A stretch of 64,000 bases of DNA from Deminuibacter soli (GTDB lineage: Bacteria > Bacteroidota > Bacteroidia > Chitinophagales > Chitinophagaceae), in assembly GCF_003412455.1 (NCBI RefSeq), contig NZ_QTJU01000003.1, positions 1 through 64,000 on the forward strand, read 5' to 3'. Positions within the stretch are counted from its first letter, which is position 1. Each line of letters starts with the position of its first letter. The notes beneath the pieces were generated by a model, which was not told the origin of the DNA, did no database searches, and worked only from the letters and a program-made list of their open reading frames with translations. Of the stretch, positions 35,660-45,320 are shown piece by piece. The position numbers and the translations under genes are program-made.

Positions 35660-36784
35660 ATGATTCACATTGTTTTCCAGGAAGCCGATGTTGCCGTGCT
35701 GGAAAAGGCCATCGCGCTCGATCCCAAACTGGCCGGCCGTGTGGTGCAGATAAAAGACGATTATGCAGTTGGCCCCATCGAAAATATTTACCAGCCCGAG
35801 GGCTTTCAGCTGCGCAAGGCATTCTGGCAGGAGGCCCTGCAGTTTTCGCCGTATACTGCGCAGCAGGATATGGTAGACGATAAATGGACGGTGTTTAACC
35901 TGGTGAAATACCTGAAGGGCGACAGAACCGCTACTTTTGGCAAAACGCCTGATAAGGAAACACCACAGCAATCGGCAGGGAAAATTGTGAACGAAGGCAA
36001 CCAGACTGCCGCACCGGGAGAGACAACAGAAGAAAGTGTTGAAAATGCTGACGAAAGCATCATTGCAGAAGCATCAGTAGTTCCTGTTGATGCAGCAGCC
36101 GGTGAAACAACAATAGCCGAAGCAGTGGCCGAACAACCCACGGTAGAAGAAGCACCTGCTGCCGTGGTGATAGAAGATGATGGTCCGGCAGAATTATGGA
36201 TATGGATGGGGCAGAACCAGCACGATGTGTGCGGCTATTACTGGTTAATGAGCCAGCTGGCCGAATACCAGGGTAAAATACAGGTATTGTATATGAACAA
36301 CCTGCCTTTCATCAACGAAAAAGGCGGCATTTTTTACCCGGCCAACCTGTACGAAATTCAGCCTAAAGAATTCCTGAAAGCCAAACGCCTTGCACGCCAG
36401 ATCACCCTCAGCGAGTTTGAAGTTGACCCGGATGAATGGCGCAAACTGTGCCGTGAAAACGCCATGGTGCGCATACTGGAAGGCGGTAAAAAGATAGTAA
36501 GCAAAGACGCCGCGTTTTTCGACCAGGATATACTGCAGGCAGCAGGCAAGGAAGGCGGCAAGCTCAACAAAATAGTTAGCAATACGCTCTCTAAAATGAA
36601 AGCTAAAACAGGTGATGTATTCCTGGTGTGGCGCATCCGCCAGCTGGCCGAAGCAGGTAAGCTCGATATTACGGGTGACTGGGCCAAGGGCTGGAAAGAG
36701 ATCGTGGTACGGCCTGCAGGCATGGCTGCCGAAGCCGCTGCTGCAGCAGGTACGGAAGAAACAGCAACAGATCAAACAGCATAA
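35660..36784 (+). CDS. DUF1835-domain protein
   Basis: The ATG at 35,660 (MIHIVFQEAD) is used. The N-terminal 100 residues match DUF1835 (MIHIVFQ, IKDDYAVGPI, FWQEAL). A low-complexity Glu/Ala/Thr-rich linker covers about residues 105-180. The C-terminal half (LWIWMGQNQHDVCGYYWLMS, then KRLARQITLSEFEVDPDEWR) is the DUF3658-like partner domain. Function unknown. The acidic linker is an unusual insertion between the two domains. Confidence 0.8.
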   Translation: MIHIVFQEADVAVLEKAIALDPKLAGRVVQIKDDYAVGPIENIYQPEGFQLRKAFWQEALQFSPYTAQQDMVDDKWTVFNLVKYLKGDRTATFGKTPDKETPQQSAGKIVNEGNQTAAPGETTEESVENADESIIAEASVVPVDAAAGETTIAEAVAEQPTVEEAPAAVVIEDDGPAELWIWMGQNQHDVCGYYWLMSQLAEYQGKIQVLYMNNLPFINEKGGIFYPANLYEIQPKEFLKAKRLARQITLSEFEVDPDEWRKLCRENAMVRILEGGKKIVSKDAAFFDQDILQAAGKEGGKLNKIVSNTLSKMKAKTGDVFLVWRIRQLAEAGKLDITGDWAKGWKEIVVRPAGMAAEAAAAAGTEETATDQTA

Positions 36785-36794
36785 ACACATTCCT

Positions 36795-37187
36795 ATGTTA
36801 AACATCAAAGGCATACATCATGTAGCCATTATCACAGACAGGTACGAGGAAAGCAAACGTTTTTATACTGAGATACTCGGTTTTGACATCATCGCCGAAA
36901 CCTACCGTGAAGCCAGGAACTCGTACAAACTTGACCTGGCCATTGCAGGCAAATACCAGATAGAGTTGTTCTCGTTCCCCGATTTCAGGGAACGCGGTTC
37001 ATATCCTGAAAGCAAGGGATTGCGCCACCTGGCGTTTGAAGTAAGCGATGTGGCAGCGGGTATTGAATGGCTGCGCAGCCAGGGAGTGGCCAATGTACAG
37101 GACGTTCGCATTGACGAACTCACGGGCAAAAAGTTCACCTTCTTCGACGACCCCAATGGCCAGCCGCTGGAGTTGTATGAGGTTTGA
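36795..37187 (+). CDS. VOC-family (glyoxalase-like) protein
   Basis: The ATG at 36,795 follows the previous stop by 10 bp; the longer frame from 36,612 is inside the DUF1835 gene. The 130-residue protein has two beta-alpha-beta-beta-beta modules with IHHVAIITDRYEESKRFYTE, IELFSF, LRHLAFEVSDV and GQPLELYEV. His and Glu metal ligands are at the expected places (H in HHVA, E in IELF, H in RHLAF, E in LELYE). Close to the YaeR/GloA2 type. Likely cotranscribed with DUF1835. Confidence 0.88.
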   Translation: MLNIKGIHHVAIITDRYEESKRFYTEILGFDIIAETYREARNSYKLDLAIAGKYQIELFSFPDFRERGSYPESKGLRHLAFEVSDVAAGIEWLRSQGVANVQDVRIDELTGKKFTFFDDPNGQPLELYEV

Positions 37188-37500
37188 CGTTTAACGTTTA
37201 ACGTTGGTTGCCTTTCGGTGCGTTGGGTTCAAAAGTTCAAAAGTTCAAAAGTTCAATTTGATTGATGTGAAGGGGTGAATGGAACATTGGATGAGGATAC
37301 TTCAGCGGGGAAGCACCCGGTTCAAAAGTTCAATTTGCCTGGTGTGAAGCGATAAATGGAACATTGGAACAATGAAACCTCTTGAACTTCTTTTGAACAA
37401 TGAAACCCCTTGAACACACAAAGTGCAACGTTAAACATCAAACCTTTAAACTTTTAAACAGTAAATCCCACATTGCCCTTTGGACACAAAACAATAAAAC
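37188..37500. repeat. Intergenic region of short direct repeats
   Basis: It contains three GTTCAAAA units in a row at about 37,228-37,255, another near 37,321, and TTTAACGTTTAACG and TTTAAACTTTTAAAC words. TGGAACATTGGA occurs twice. No ORF or RNA gene is seen. Confidence 0.6.
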
Positions 37501-37884
37501 ATGGTTTCAGTAACACCGGTAACAGAGATAGGCGCAGATGCACGCGGTACCACGCATGTGTTTGACAACGACCGTACAGGGCAGCTGATGGTGACTTACC
37601 GGGTGGCCGGGAGTGTAAGCGGCAGGCATTACCATACAGGGCGTTCACCGCACAAGAACCCGGAACGGCTGGTGCTGATGAGTGGAACCGCAGTCATTAA
37701 CTGGCTGCATATTGAAACCAAAGCAACCGGCAGTTGTACGGCAACGGCACCTGCCATTATAGAAATACAACCCCTGGCCTGGCACGAAGTAGTGGCACAA
37801 ACCGATATTGCAGTGCTGGAACTGAATAGCCTGAAAGATGGCCGGGGAGATACCTTCAATATGGAAGGAAATGCTTTATATTGA
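37501..37884 (+). CDS. Cupin-like protein
   Basis: A 127-residue protein with a single beta-barrel pattern: YRVAGSVSGRHYHTGRSPHK (possible metal His pair), NPERLVLMSGTAVINWLHI and PLAWHEVVAQTDIAVLELNS. This resembles the WxcM/FdtA-like cupins and small cupin isomerases. Substrate unknown. Upstream DNA is repetitive, and the next gene is parC. Confidence 0.75.
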   Translation: MVSVTPVTEIGADARGTTHVFDNDRTGQLMVTYRVAGSVSGRHYHTGRSPHKNPERLVLMSGTAVINWLHIETKATGSCTATAPAIIEIQPLAWHEVVAQTDIAVLELNSLKDGRGDTFNMEGNALY

Positions 37885-37992
37885 ATAAGTTATAAAGCAA
37901 GCATGTAATTTAAATTCAGGTATGCGTTGCCGTGGAAAGTAGCATTTTCTGCATCTTACAGGCACACGCAAAAGAAAGATAACAGATACAGC

Positions 37993-40512
37993 ATGGCTAC
38001 AAACGACGATCAGAAGATCAATGTATTCGACAACGAATCAGGCGTGGGGGGACAGTATAAAACCTGGTTTCTCGACTACGCTTCGTATGTAATTCTCGAA
38101 AGGGCAGTACCGGCACTGGAAGATGGTTTAAAACCCGTGCAGCGCCGTATTCTTCATGCGATGAAGGAAATGGACGACGGCCGTTTTAATAAAGTGGCCA
38201 ATATAATTGGTCAGAGTATGCAATACCACCCGCATGGCGATGCTTCTATCGGCGATGCGCTGGTAAACATGGGCCAGAAGGAACTGCTGATTGAAACACA
38301 GGGTAACTGGGGTGATGTGCGTACCGGTGATGATGCTGCGGCACCGCGTTATATTGAGGCACGCCTCTCGAAGTTTGCACTGGAAGTAGCATTCAACCCC
38401 AAAACAACCGACTGGCAAACCAGTTACGATGGCCGTAAACAGGAGCCTGTAACACTGCCCATGAAGTTTCCGCTGCTGCTGGCACAGGGAGCCGATGGTA
38501 TTGCCGTGGGTTTAAGCACCAAGATATTGCCGCACAATTTCTGTGAGCTGTGTGAAGCATCCATCAAATACCTGCGTGGCAAAAAGTTTGAACTGCTGCC
38601 CGATTTTATCACCGGCGGCATGATCGATGCCACCAACTACAATGAAGGCAAACGCGGCGGCAAAGTGCGCGTGCGCGCCATTATTGAAGAGCTGGACAAG
38701 AAAACACTCGTCATCCGCAGCGTGCCTTACGGCATTACCACAGCTTCGCTGATGGAATCGATTGTTAAGGCAAACGACCAGGGTAAAATCAAGATTAAAA
38801 AGGTAACTGATGAAACTGCCAAGGAAGTCGAAATCCTGGTAGAGCTGGCGCCGAATATTTCTCCTGATATTACTATTGATGCTTTGTACGCATTTACAGA
38901 CTGTGAAATAAGCATTTCACCGAATGCCTGTGTTATCGTGAACAATAAACCGCAGTTCATGAGCGTTCACGAACTGCTGCGCCTGGCAACCGAAAGCACC
39001 AAGGATTTGCTGAAACGTGAGCTGGAAATCAAACTCGCCGAGCTGCAGGAAAAATGGCACTACACCTCGCTTGAAAAGATCTTCTTCGAAGAAAAGATTT
39101 ACAAGGAGCTGGAAAAAGGTCATGAAACCTGGGAGAAAGTGATTGTTGCGATCGATAAGGCGTTTGAACCTTTCAAGAAAAAACTGAAACGCGCTATTAC
39201 GCGTGAAGATATTCTGAAGCTGACTGAGAAACCGGTACGCCGTATTTACAAACTCGATATCAACGAGCTGAATACGCAGATCAAAGGGCTGGAAGCAGAA
39301 ATCAAACAGGTGAAACATGATCTCGAATTCCTGAACGATTTTGCGATTGCCTATTTTGAAAACCTGCTGAAGAAATACGGCAAGGGCAGGGAACGTAAAA
39401 CAGAGATCAAACTGTTTGATACCATCCAGGCAAAACACGTTGCCATTGCCAATACCAAACTGTATGTAAACAGGGCAGAAGGCTTTGTGGGTACCGGTTT
39501 GAAGAAAGATGAGCTGCTCACCGAATGTTCTGACCTGGATGATATTATTGTGTTTACCCGCCGTGGTATTATGAAGATTGTGCGTGTGGCCGATAAGGTG
39601 TTTATCGGGAAAGACATTATTCATGTGGCTGTGTTCCAGAAAAACGATGAGCGCATGACTTACAACATGATTTATGTTGACGGCGCAACGGGCACCAGCT
39701 ATGCCAAACGTTTTAATGTAACCGGTATTACCCGCGATAAGGAATACGATTTAACCAAGGGCGGTGATGCCAAATCGAAAGTGCATTACTTTACCGCCAA
39801 TGCCAATGGTGAGGCCGAAGTAGTGCGCATTGTGTTAAGTCCGAACTGTTCGGCGCGTGTAAAAGAGCTGGACTTTTATTTTGAAGAACTCGATATTAAA
39901 GGCCGTACCTCGCAGGGCAACCAGGTAACCAAGTACCCTATTCGCAGTGTTAAACTGAAAGAAGCCGGTAAATCAACCCTGGCCAACCGCAAGCTGTGGT
40001 TTGATGACACCATCGGCCGTTTGAATACTGAAGAGAAAGGCCTGTTTATCGGCAGCTTTGCAGCCGATGAAAAAATACTGGCCATGTTTGGTGACGGCAG
40101 CTATAAAGTAACCGATACCGAATTAACCCAGCGCTTTGATGCAGACAAGGTATTGCTGATCGAGAAATTTGACCCTGAGAAAATTATCACGGCCATTTAC
40201 CTTGACCAGGAGAAATTGCAGTTCAGCGTAAAACGTTTCAAAATTGAAACCACCACGCTCAATACCAAGTACTATTTCATTAAAGAAGGAGTAGGAAACT
40301 GGCTCGAAGCGGTTACAACCGCGCAAACACCGGTACTGTTACTAAGTGTTGGCCGCGGCGCACAGCAGCATACACAAAAAATCAAGATCACGAATTTCGT
40401 GGAAGTAATGGGATGGAAGGCCGCCGGCAACAAACTGGCCGATTACTCTAAGAGCACGAGCATGGAATGGGAAACCAAGAAGGCTGACCCTTCCAAGCCG
40501 GAACTGTTTTAG
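37993..40512 (+). CDS. parC: DNA topoisomerase IV subunit A
   Basis: The ATG at 37,993 (MATNDDQK) is chosen. The 839-residue protein has ALEDGLKPVQRRILHAM, the winged-helix QRDR as YHPHGDASIGDAL, and the active-site Tyr at residue 120 (APRYIEARLSKFA). The C-terminal part from about 480 forms the beta-propeller type blades. It cuts and passes DNA with ParE. The position equal to E. coli GyrA Ser83 is Ala here. A terminator follows. Confidence 0.93.
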   Translation: MATNDDQKINVFDNESGVGGQYKTWFLDYASYVILERAVPALEDGLKPVQRRILHAMKEMDDGRFNKVANIIGQSMQYHPHGDASIGDALVNMGQKELLIETQGNWGDVRTGDDAAAPRYIEARLSKFALEVAFNPKTTDWQTSYDGRKQEPVTLPMKFPLLLAQGADGIAVGLSTKILPHNFCELCEASIKYLRGKKFELLPDFITGGMIDATNYNEGKRGGKVRVRAIIEELDKKTLVIRSVPYGITTASLMESIVKANDQGKIKIKKVTDETAKEVEILVELAPNISPDITIDALYAFTDCEISISPNACVIVNNKPQFMSVHELLRLATESTKDLLKRELEIKLAELQEKWHYTSLEKIFFEEKIYKELEKGHETWEKVIVAIDKAFEPFKKKLKRAITREDILKLTEKPVRRIYKLDINELNTQIKGLEAEIKQVKHDLEFLNDFAIAYFENLLKKYGKGRERKTEIKLFDTIQAKHVAIANTKLYVNRAEGFVGTGLKKDELLTECSDLDDIIVFTRRGIMKIVRVADKVFIGKDIIHVAVFQKNDERMTYNMIYVDGATGTSYAKRFNVTGITRDKEYDLTKGGDAKSKVHYFTANANGEAEVVRIVLSPNCSARVKELDFYFEELDIKGRTSQGNQVTKYPIRSVKLKEAGKSTLANRKLWFDDTIGRLNTEEKGLFIGSFAADEKILAMFGDGSYKVTDTELTQRFDADKVLLIEKFDPEKIITAIYLDQEKLQFSVKRFKIETTTLNTKYYFIKEGVGNWLEAVTTAQTPVLLLSVGRGAQQHTQKIKITNFVEVMGWKAAGNKLADYSKSTSMEWETKKADPSKPELF

Positions 40513-40635
40513 CGTGAATCTGAAAGCCGTCGGGAATCGGGACATCGACACGTCGAGATGATCTAAGCGAGGCTGTCTCCTTAAATCGCCCGCGGCTGTG
40601 CCCTCACAGCCGCTCATGATTGGGGAAGCTGCTTC

Positions 40636-40677
40636 AAACAAGCTATCAGCCAATAGGTACCGGCTGATAGCTTGTTT
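40636..40677 (+). terminator. Terminator after parC
   Basis: AAACAAGCTATCAGCC and GGCTGATAGCTTGTTTT arms around a 10-nt loop. Confidence 0.82.
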
Positions 40678-40792
40678 TGCGTTTTCTGCGATTTCCGCGA
40701 GAAATAATGCCTCGCAGTGTTTGGTGTTTGCACTTTGTATTTAAATTGTGGCCCTGAATTTTCGCCTTTTAACCCTTTCAAAAACCCTCAAT

Positions 40793-41614
40793 ATGAAAAG
40801 AATTACACTTCCCTTGTGCATACTGGCGGGCTGCTTGGTGGCTTTAAGCAGCTGCGTTGCCAAGAAAAAATTCATCGATTCGCAGATTGCCCTGCGCACG
40901 CTTAAAAGCGACAGCGCCATGATGGCCAATCGCATCAGCACTTTAGAGAAAAATGTAGCAGATCTGAAAGAGCAGAATGCTAACCTGAATGGCCAGAACG
41001 GTAACCTGCAGGACAAGCTGACTGCCATTTCAAACGATGCAGACAGCAAAGGCAAACAGCTGCGCAATACCCAGGCGCAGGTGGCAGACCAGCAGCGCAA
41101 ACTGCAGCAGCTGCAATCACTCATTGATCAGCAGAAAGAAAAAGCGGCCGAACTCAAAAAGAAAATGGCCGATGCCCTGGTTGGGTTTAACAGCAATGAA
41201 TTAACCGTATCTACCAAAAACGGTAAAGTATACGTGAGCCTTTCCGAAAACCTGCTGTTCCCTTCAGGTAGCGCGCAGGTAAACGAAAAGGGCAAACAGG
41301 CGCTCAGCAAACTGGCTGTGGTGCTTAACGTGAACCCAGATATCACCGTTAATATCGAAGGCCATACCGATTCTATTCCCATCCGCACAAAGTTTGAAGA
41401 CAACTGGGCCCTCAGTACCGCCCGCGCCAGCTCAATTGTGCGTATACTGGTCAACGAGTACAAGGTAGACCCGGTAAGGGTTATAGCTTCCGGTCACAGC
41501 CAGTACGATCCCATTATGCCCAACAGCACCCCCGATGGCCGTGCTAAAAACAGGCGTACGGAGATTATCCTGTCACCCAAACTGGATGAACTGTATAAAT
41601 TGCTGGGCAATTAA
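40793..41614 (+). CDS. OmpA-family lipoprotein
   Basis: The ATG at 40,793 (MKRITLPLCILAG) is chosen. A lipobox (LVALSSC) makes it a lipoprotein. Residues 35-125 are a long coiled coil (TLEKNVADLKEQNANLNGQN). The C-terminal OmpA domain has the peptidoglycan-binding pattern NIEGHTDSIPIRTKFEDNWA, LSTARASSIVRIL and GRAKNRRTEI. It should link the outer membrane to peptidoglycan. Confidence 0.9.
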   Translation: MKRITLPLCILAGCLVALSSCVAKKKFIDSQIALRTLKSDSAMMANRISTLEKNVADLKEQNANLNGQNGNLQDKLTAISNDADSKGKQLRNTQAQVADQQRKLQQLQSLIDQQKEKAAELKKKMADALVGFNSNELTVSTKNGKVYVSLSENLLFPSGSAQVNEKGKQALSKLAVVLNVNPDITVNIEGHTDSIPIRTKFEDNWALSTARASSIVRILVNEYKVDPVRVIASGHSQYDPIMPNSTPDGRAKNRRTEIILSPKLDELYKLLGN

Positions 41615-41693
41615 ATCGTGCTAAAAAACTGCCCGTTTTACTTTGCAGGCATTGTTGAAATATCTTATCTTCAAACGTAAACCCTAAACCCCC

Positions 41694-42197
41694 ATGGAAT
41701 TTTACGACAAAATAAGACTGGACGAGCTTTTTTATGAGGCCGATCAGAATATCAAAGACCAGCGCTATGCAGACGCTATGCAAACGCTGGAGGCGATATT
41801 AGCCGAGGCGCCCGAATACGGCAAGGCATATAACCACCTGGGATGGTTGTACGAAACCAAATACCGTGATTTCAAAAAGGCAGAATCGTTTTATAAGAAA
41901 TGCATGGAGCACGAACCGGAATACACACCGGTTTACCTGAACCTGGCCATGATTTTATCGGGCATGGGGAAATGGGACGAGCTGGAAGCACTGCTGATGC
42001 GGGCCCTTGATGTGCCGGGAATTGACAGGCCCTCCATTTACAATGAATTTGGTATTATGTTCGAAATGCTGGGCGATTACGGCATGGCGACCGACCACTT
42101 TAAAAAAGCCATCCGCTACACGTTAAGCGATACCAATCTCGAAGCCTACAAAGCCTCGATAGACCGCTGTAAACGCAAGCAGGAAGTGCTGGCATAA
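41694..42197 (+). CDS. TPR-repeat protein
   Basis: A 167-residue protein made of tetratricopeptide repeats: DQRYADAMQTLEAILAEAPE, KAYNHLGWLYETKYRDFKKA, PVYLNLAMILSGMGKWDELE, and SIYNEFGIMFEMLGDYGMAT. A protein-interaction role is expected; partner unknown. It ends shortly before the pentapeptide gene, with a terminator between. Confidence 0.85.
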   Translation: MEFYDKIRLDELFYEADQNIKDQRYADAMQTLEAILAEAPEYGKAYNHLGWLYETKYRDFKKAESFYKKCMEHEPEYTPVYLNLAMILSGMGKWDELEALLMRALDVPGIDRPSIYNEFGIMFEMLGDYGMATDHFKKAIRYTLSDTNLEAYKASIDRCKRKQEVLA

Positions 42198-42230
42198 CAT
42201 AGCAAGTCTTACCGATAATAACCTTTACAC

Positions 42231-42274
42231 AACTCGCTAAAAAATGCATCTTTGCATTCTTTGCGAGTTTTTTT
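42231..42274 (+). terminator. Terminator whose T-run abuts the next ATG
   Basis: AACTCGC...GCGAGTT outer stem with an inner AATGCA/TGCATT stem, then seven T up to 42,274. The pentapeptide ATG is at 42,275, so any transcript from upstream would have to pass this hairpin. Confidence 0.75.
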
Positions 42275-42838
42275 ATGGAATACTACGACCAGACATTTGA
42301 CAGGGAAGCTTATAAGGGCAAGCCGATGAAACAGGTGGTGTTTGAACAATGCCGCTTTAACGGGATTGATTTCACCGGTAACGATTTTACCGGCGCAGCC
42401 TTTTCTGACTGCACGTTTGACCGCTGCAACCTGCAGATGCTGCCGGTTGATCATACCATGTTTGCCACTGTTACCTTTACCAACTGCAAGCTCAACGGCA
42501 TCAATTTCGGCAACTGCAACAGCTTCCGGTTTGAGGTGCATTTCAACAGCTGCCTGCTGGACTATGCGTATTTCTTTGAGAAGAACATGAAGAAGGCGAA
42601 GTTCACAGACTGCTCCATCAAACAGGCGCATTTCGTACAATGCGATTTGTCCGGTGCCCAGTTTAACCAATGCGATCTGCAGGCAACGGTATTCGACCGC
42701 AACAACCTGCAATCAGCTGATTTTTCCAACGCCCAAAACCTCTCGCTCGATCCTGAAGCCAATAAAATCAAGAAAGCCAAATTCTCACTATACAACCTCG
42801 CCGGGTTACTGGCAAAGTATGATATTGTAGTGAAATGA
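42275..42838 (+). CDS. Pentapeptide-repeat protein, Qnr/MfpA-like
   Basis: A 187-residue right-handed quadrilateral helix protein: runs such as FNGIDFTGNDFTGAAFSDCT, LNGINFGNCNSFRFEVHFNS, DLSGAQFNQCDLQATVFDRN show the A(D/N)LXX pattern with central Phe/Leu. The C-terminus (SLYNLAGLLAKYDIVVK) recalls the capping helix of Qnr (YQASLLMERLGIAVI-type). Qnr and MfpA mimic DNA and bind gyrase or topoisomerase IV. The gene lies 1.8 kb from parC. Function is inferred from fold only; many chromosomal relatives are uncharacterised. Confidence 0.85.
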   Translation: MEYYDQTFDREAYKGKPMKQVVFEQCRFNGIDFTGNDFTGAAFSDCTFDRCNLQMLPVDHTMFATVTFTNCKLNGINFGNCNSFRFEVHFNSCLLDYAYFFEKNMKKAKFTDCSIKQAHFVQCDLSGAQFNQCDLQATVFDRNNLQSADFSNAQNLSLDPEANKIKKAKFSLYNLAGLLAKYDIVVK

Positions 42839-42840
42839 GG

Positions 42841-43022
42841 GATTGATGGTTGAATGGTTGAGTGCCGTTGCCGGTGTCCCACCGGCAACACATACCTGTG
42901 CAACAGGCAACGCGTCGGTGAGGACACCTCGCGGTAATACTCGCTAAGATAATCTCGACGTGTCGATGTCTCGATTCTCGAAATTGGTACTCGCTTAGGT
43001 CAAACTGACCACTCACCACTCA
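42841..43022. repeat. Intergenic repeats of two families
   Basis: It contains GTGTCCCACCGGCAAC and GGTGAGGACACC words (about 42,875-42,930; the same words are at 49,220 and 58,160) and TCTCGATTCTCGAAATTGG (about 42,969; the same family is at 54,030, 57,095 and 59,690). No ORF of note. Confidence 0.65.
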
Positions 43023-45149
43023 CTATGTCTTACTGCCCGATGCCTTTTGGTATGCAATAATAAACACGGCGCCCAGGTTTTTGTAAGGAGGCACATAGTC
43101 GTCGAAGAGCTCGTTGCCTTTGAATTGTTTGCTTAGTCCTTTCCATATCTGCGGCCATTCCAGGTCTTTGCCTTCCCGCAGATCGTTGATGATAACATCG
43201 ATCATGGGCTGGTTTACCTTCATGGTGCCGGTTTGTTTGGAAGCGATGATCTGCGCCTGCGGACAAATGTTCAACACTTTATTCAGGCTCTGGTAAGCGC
43301 CGCAGCTGCCCAGCATAATGAGTTTGGCGGAAGGCGCCAGCTGTTCAATAGTGCTGTTTAAGTAGTAACTGTGGCCGCGGTGTATTACTACAGATGGTTT
43401 CAGGTGATTGTATTTGAGGTATTGCACCAGGTCGTTCTGCGCATCGGCATCCAGGTTCTTTTCTTCATCGCGCGGTTTGTTGGCGTAAATCGTGAGTGGT
43501 GTGCCTTTTTTGGAACTAAAGGCAATCCAGTTGCTGGTGGCCTGCTGCTCCCAGTTGTTGTTGGTGAACGACTGTACAAAATCCACATAGCCGGCCTTGC
43601 CGTCTGCATCACCATAAAAAAACTGCTGCACAATAATGCGGCCGGCGCTGTCGTGCAGGTTGTTATTGGGCATGCTGTATACAGGCGGAATGTTCAGCGT
43701 GGCGGTTAAGTCCACTTTATTGGCCGGGTCTATGGAGAGGAATAAGGTATTCAGGATACTGTAGATATACTTCATCCTGGGTTTGTTGCCCTGTTCTGCC
43801 TGGTGCAGGTTTTCCTGCACCTGCTGCAGTACCAGTGCACGCAGGCTGCTGTCGGTAATGCTGGCGTAGGAGTTGGCCACATCCACCGCATCTTCGAGGT
43901 TATTGGTTTTATCCAGGCCTTTTACAAACGCCTTCATCAGCAGGCGGGCATGATCAGGCTCCATGCGTTTAAGAAAATCGTTGAGCGTATTAAAGTTGGC
44001 GGCCATCTTGATCCACTTCTTAAAGTGATCAAAATGCACCTGCATCAGCAGGGTATCGCCGCGCGGCTTTTTCATTTTGCGGAAGATCATGGGGTATACG
44101 CCATGCGTATAACTGGAAGTATAGATTTCCTCTTCCTGTAAAACGGCGAGATAATAAAGCTCCTGTGGCGTTAATTGTTCCAGCTTGCGGAAACGTACGC
44201 CATCGGGTGATTCGTGCAGTCCGTTGATGGTATTCAGGAACTCGTCGCGGCCGGTTTGCTGCAGTTTGGCAGTAAGCGTGGCGGCCACCAGGGGCGTGTC
44301 TTTAACAGCCATACGCGCGGCATAGGCAATTTGTGTTTTTACCAGCAGTTTATAATACTTCACCTTATCCTGCATGGCCTTGGTGATTTGCGCAAAGGTT
44401 TGTTTGTTCCTGTACAAATCATCCAGGAAAGGGAAGTACTGGCGTCCGGTTTTCTGCGCAGCCATTTTCACCATCAGCTGTACCAGCGGGTCATCAATTT
44501 TTTTGATGCGCTGGCCAATGGCATTGGTGGCAGCGGCGTAGTTATAAAACACGTCCGGGTCTTCGTGGGCGGCAATCACCAGCAGGCTGTCTGCCCCGGG
44601 CAGGTTGGGATTTTTGTTGAGCAACTGTAACGTATGACCGGGGAATTTGCTGATTTCTTTCAATGCCAGTATCCCCTTCGAATCGGCGATGCCGCTGTTG
44701 GCCGCAAATACGGCATTGCGGAGCACGATATTGCCCGGTTCCAGCTGGTGTGCGGCAATCACCGGCGCAATGCTTTCACCGGCTATATTCGCCTGCATGG
44801 CGTCGCTATAGGCATTAAGCAGGTCGGCAAACTGGAAACCGGTAATGTGCCGGGCAGTATAATCGGCGATAAAGGCGTTTAACACATCGTGCAGGCCGGC
44901 CAGGTATTTCTGCTGGTTATCGGCATCAATGGCGCTGTTGTGCGGTATGGCGGTTTGAAGGGAATCGATACGGGTGGTGATCGCAGCATTTACCTGGCTG
45001 CTGGAGCCTTTTTCAAATGCAATTAAAGTGGCAATCTGCTTCTGCGACCGGTCAATGGCTTCCTGCACCGGTTGTTGTGCTTTTGCAAGGTTAACGGTCA
45101 GCAGTAATACAGTAGTAATGCCTGGCAACAAATATCGGGCTGTGCGCAT
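43023..45149 (-). CDS. Large secreted protein with caspase/CHAT-like His-Cys pair
   Basis: A 708-residue protein with a signal peptide (ITTVLLLTVNLAKA before QQ). Residues 30-480 are helical repeats without clear family. The C-terminal 125 residues show SVVIHRGHSYYLNS (H593 in RGHS) and KLIMLGSCGAYQ (C616), with preceding DAQNDLVQYLKYNHL. A His after a beta strand, then a Cys after the next strand, is the clan CD (caspase, gingipain, CHAT) arrangement. I infer a possible cysteine peptidase acting outside the cytoplasm. Not confirmed by any family match. Confidence 0.65.
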   Translation of the reverse strand: MRTARYLLPGITTVLLLTVNLAKAQQPVQEAIDRSQKQIATLIAFEKGSSSQVNAAITTRIDSLQTAIPHNSAIDADNQQKYLAGLHDVLNAFIADYTARHITGFQFADLLNAYSDAMQANIAGESIAPVIAAHQLEPGNIVLRNAVFAANSGIADSKGILALKEISKFPGHTLQLLNKNPNLPGADSLLVIAAHEDPDVFYNYAAATNAIGQRIKKIDDPLVQLMVKMAAQKTGRQYFPFLDDLYRNKQTFAQITKAMQDKVKYYKLLVKTQIAYAARMAVKDTPLVAATLTAKLQQTGRDEFLNTINGLHESPDGVRFRKLEQLTPQELYYLAVLQEEEIYTSSYTHGVYPMIFRKMKKPRGDTLLMQVHFDHFKKWIKMAANFNTLNDFLKRMEPDHARLLMKAFVKGLDKTNNLEDAVDVANSYASITDSSLRALVLQQVQENLHQAEQGNKPRMKYIYSILNTLFLSIDPANKVDLTATLNIPPVYSMPNNNLHDSAGRIIVQQFFYGDADGKAGYVDFVQSFTNNNWEQQATSNWIAFSSKKGTPLTIYANKPRDEEKNLDADAQNDLVQYLKYNHLKPSVVIHRGHSYYLNSTIEQLAPSAKLIMLGSCGAYQSLNKVLNICPQAQIIASKQTGTMKVNQPMIDVIINDLREGKDLEWPQIWKGLSKQFKGNELFDDYVPPYKNLGAVFIIAYQKASGSKT

Positions 45150-45285
45150 GAGCGTGAAATATATTAAAAGTAAAGAATTTTACTATAACAATAGGTATGC
45201 CGGATGGCAGTACGTTACAGCAACGGGCTTCATGCGGGCAGGACTATAACAGCTGGTTTTACGGATGGAATGGCTAAGGTAAAAA

Positions 45286-45312
45286 AAAGTGCGCCCGGAT
45301 GGAGCGCACTTT
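45286..45312 (-). terminator. Terminator
   Basis: AAAGTGCGC and GCGCACTTT arms with a run of A on the plus strand, i.e. a T-run after the minus-strand gene 45,321-46,247. Confidence 0.78.
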
Positions 45313-45320
45313 CGCATGTA

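Noticed and set aside
36612-36794. N-terminal extension of the VOC protein
   Set aside because: It lies inside the DUF1835 coding region; the VOC fold begins at the ATG at 36,795.
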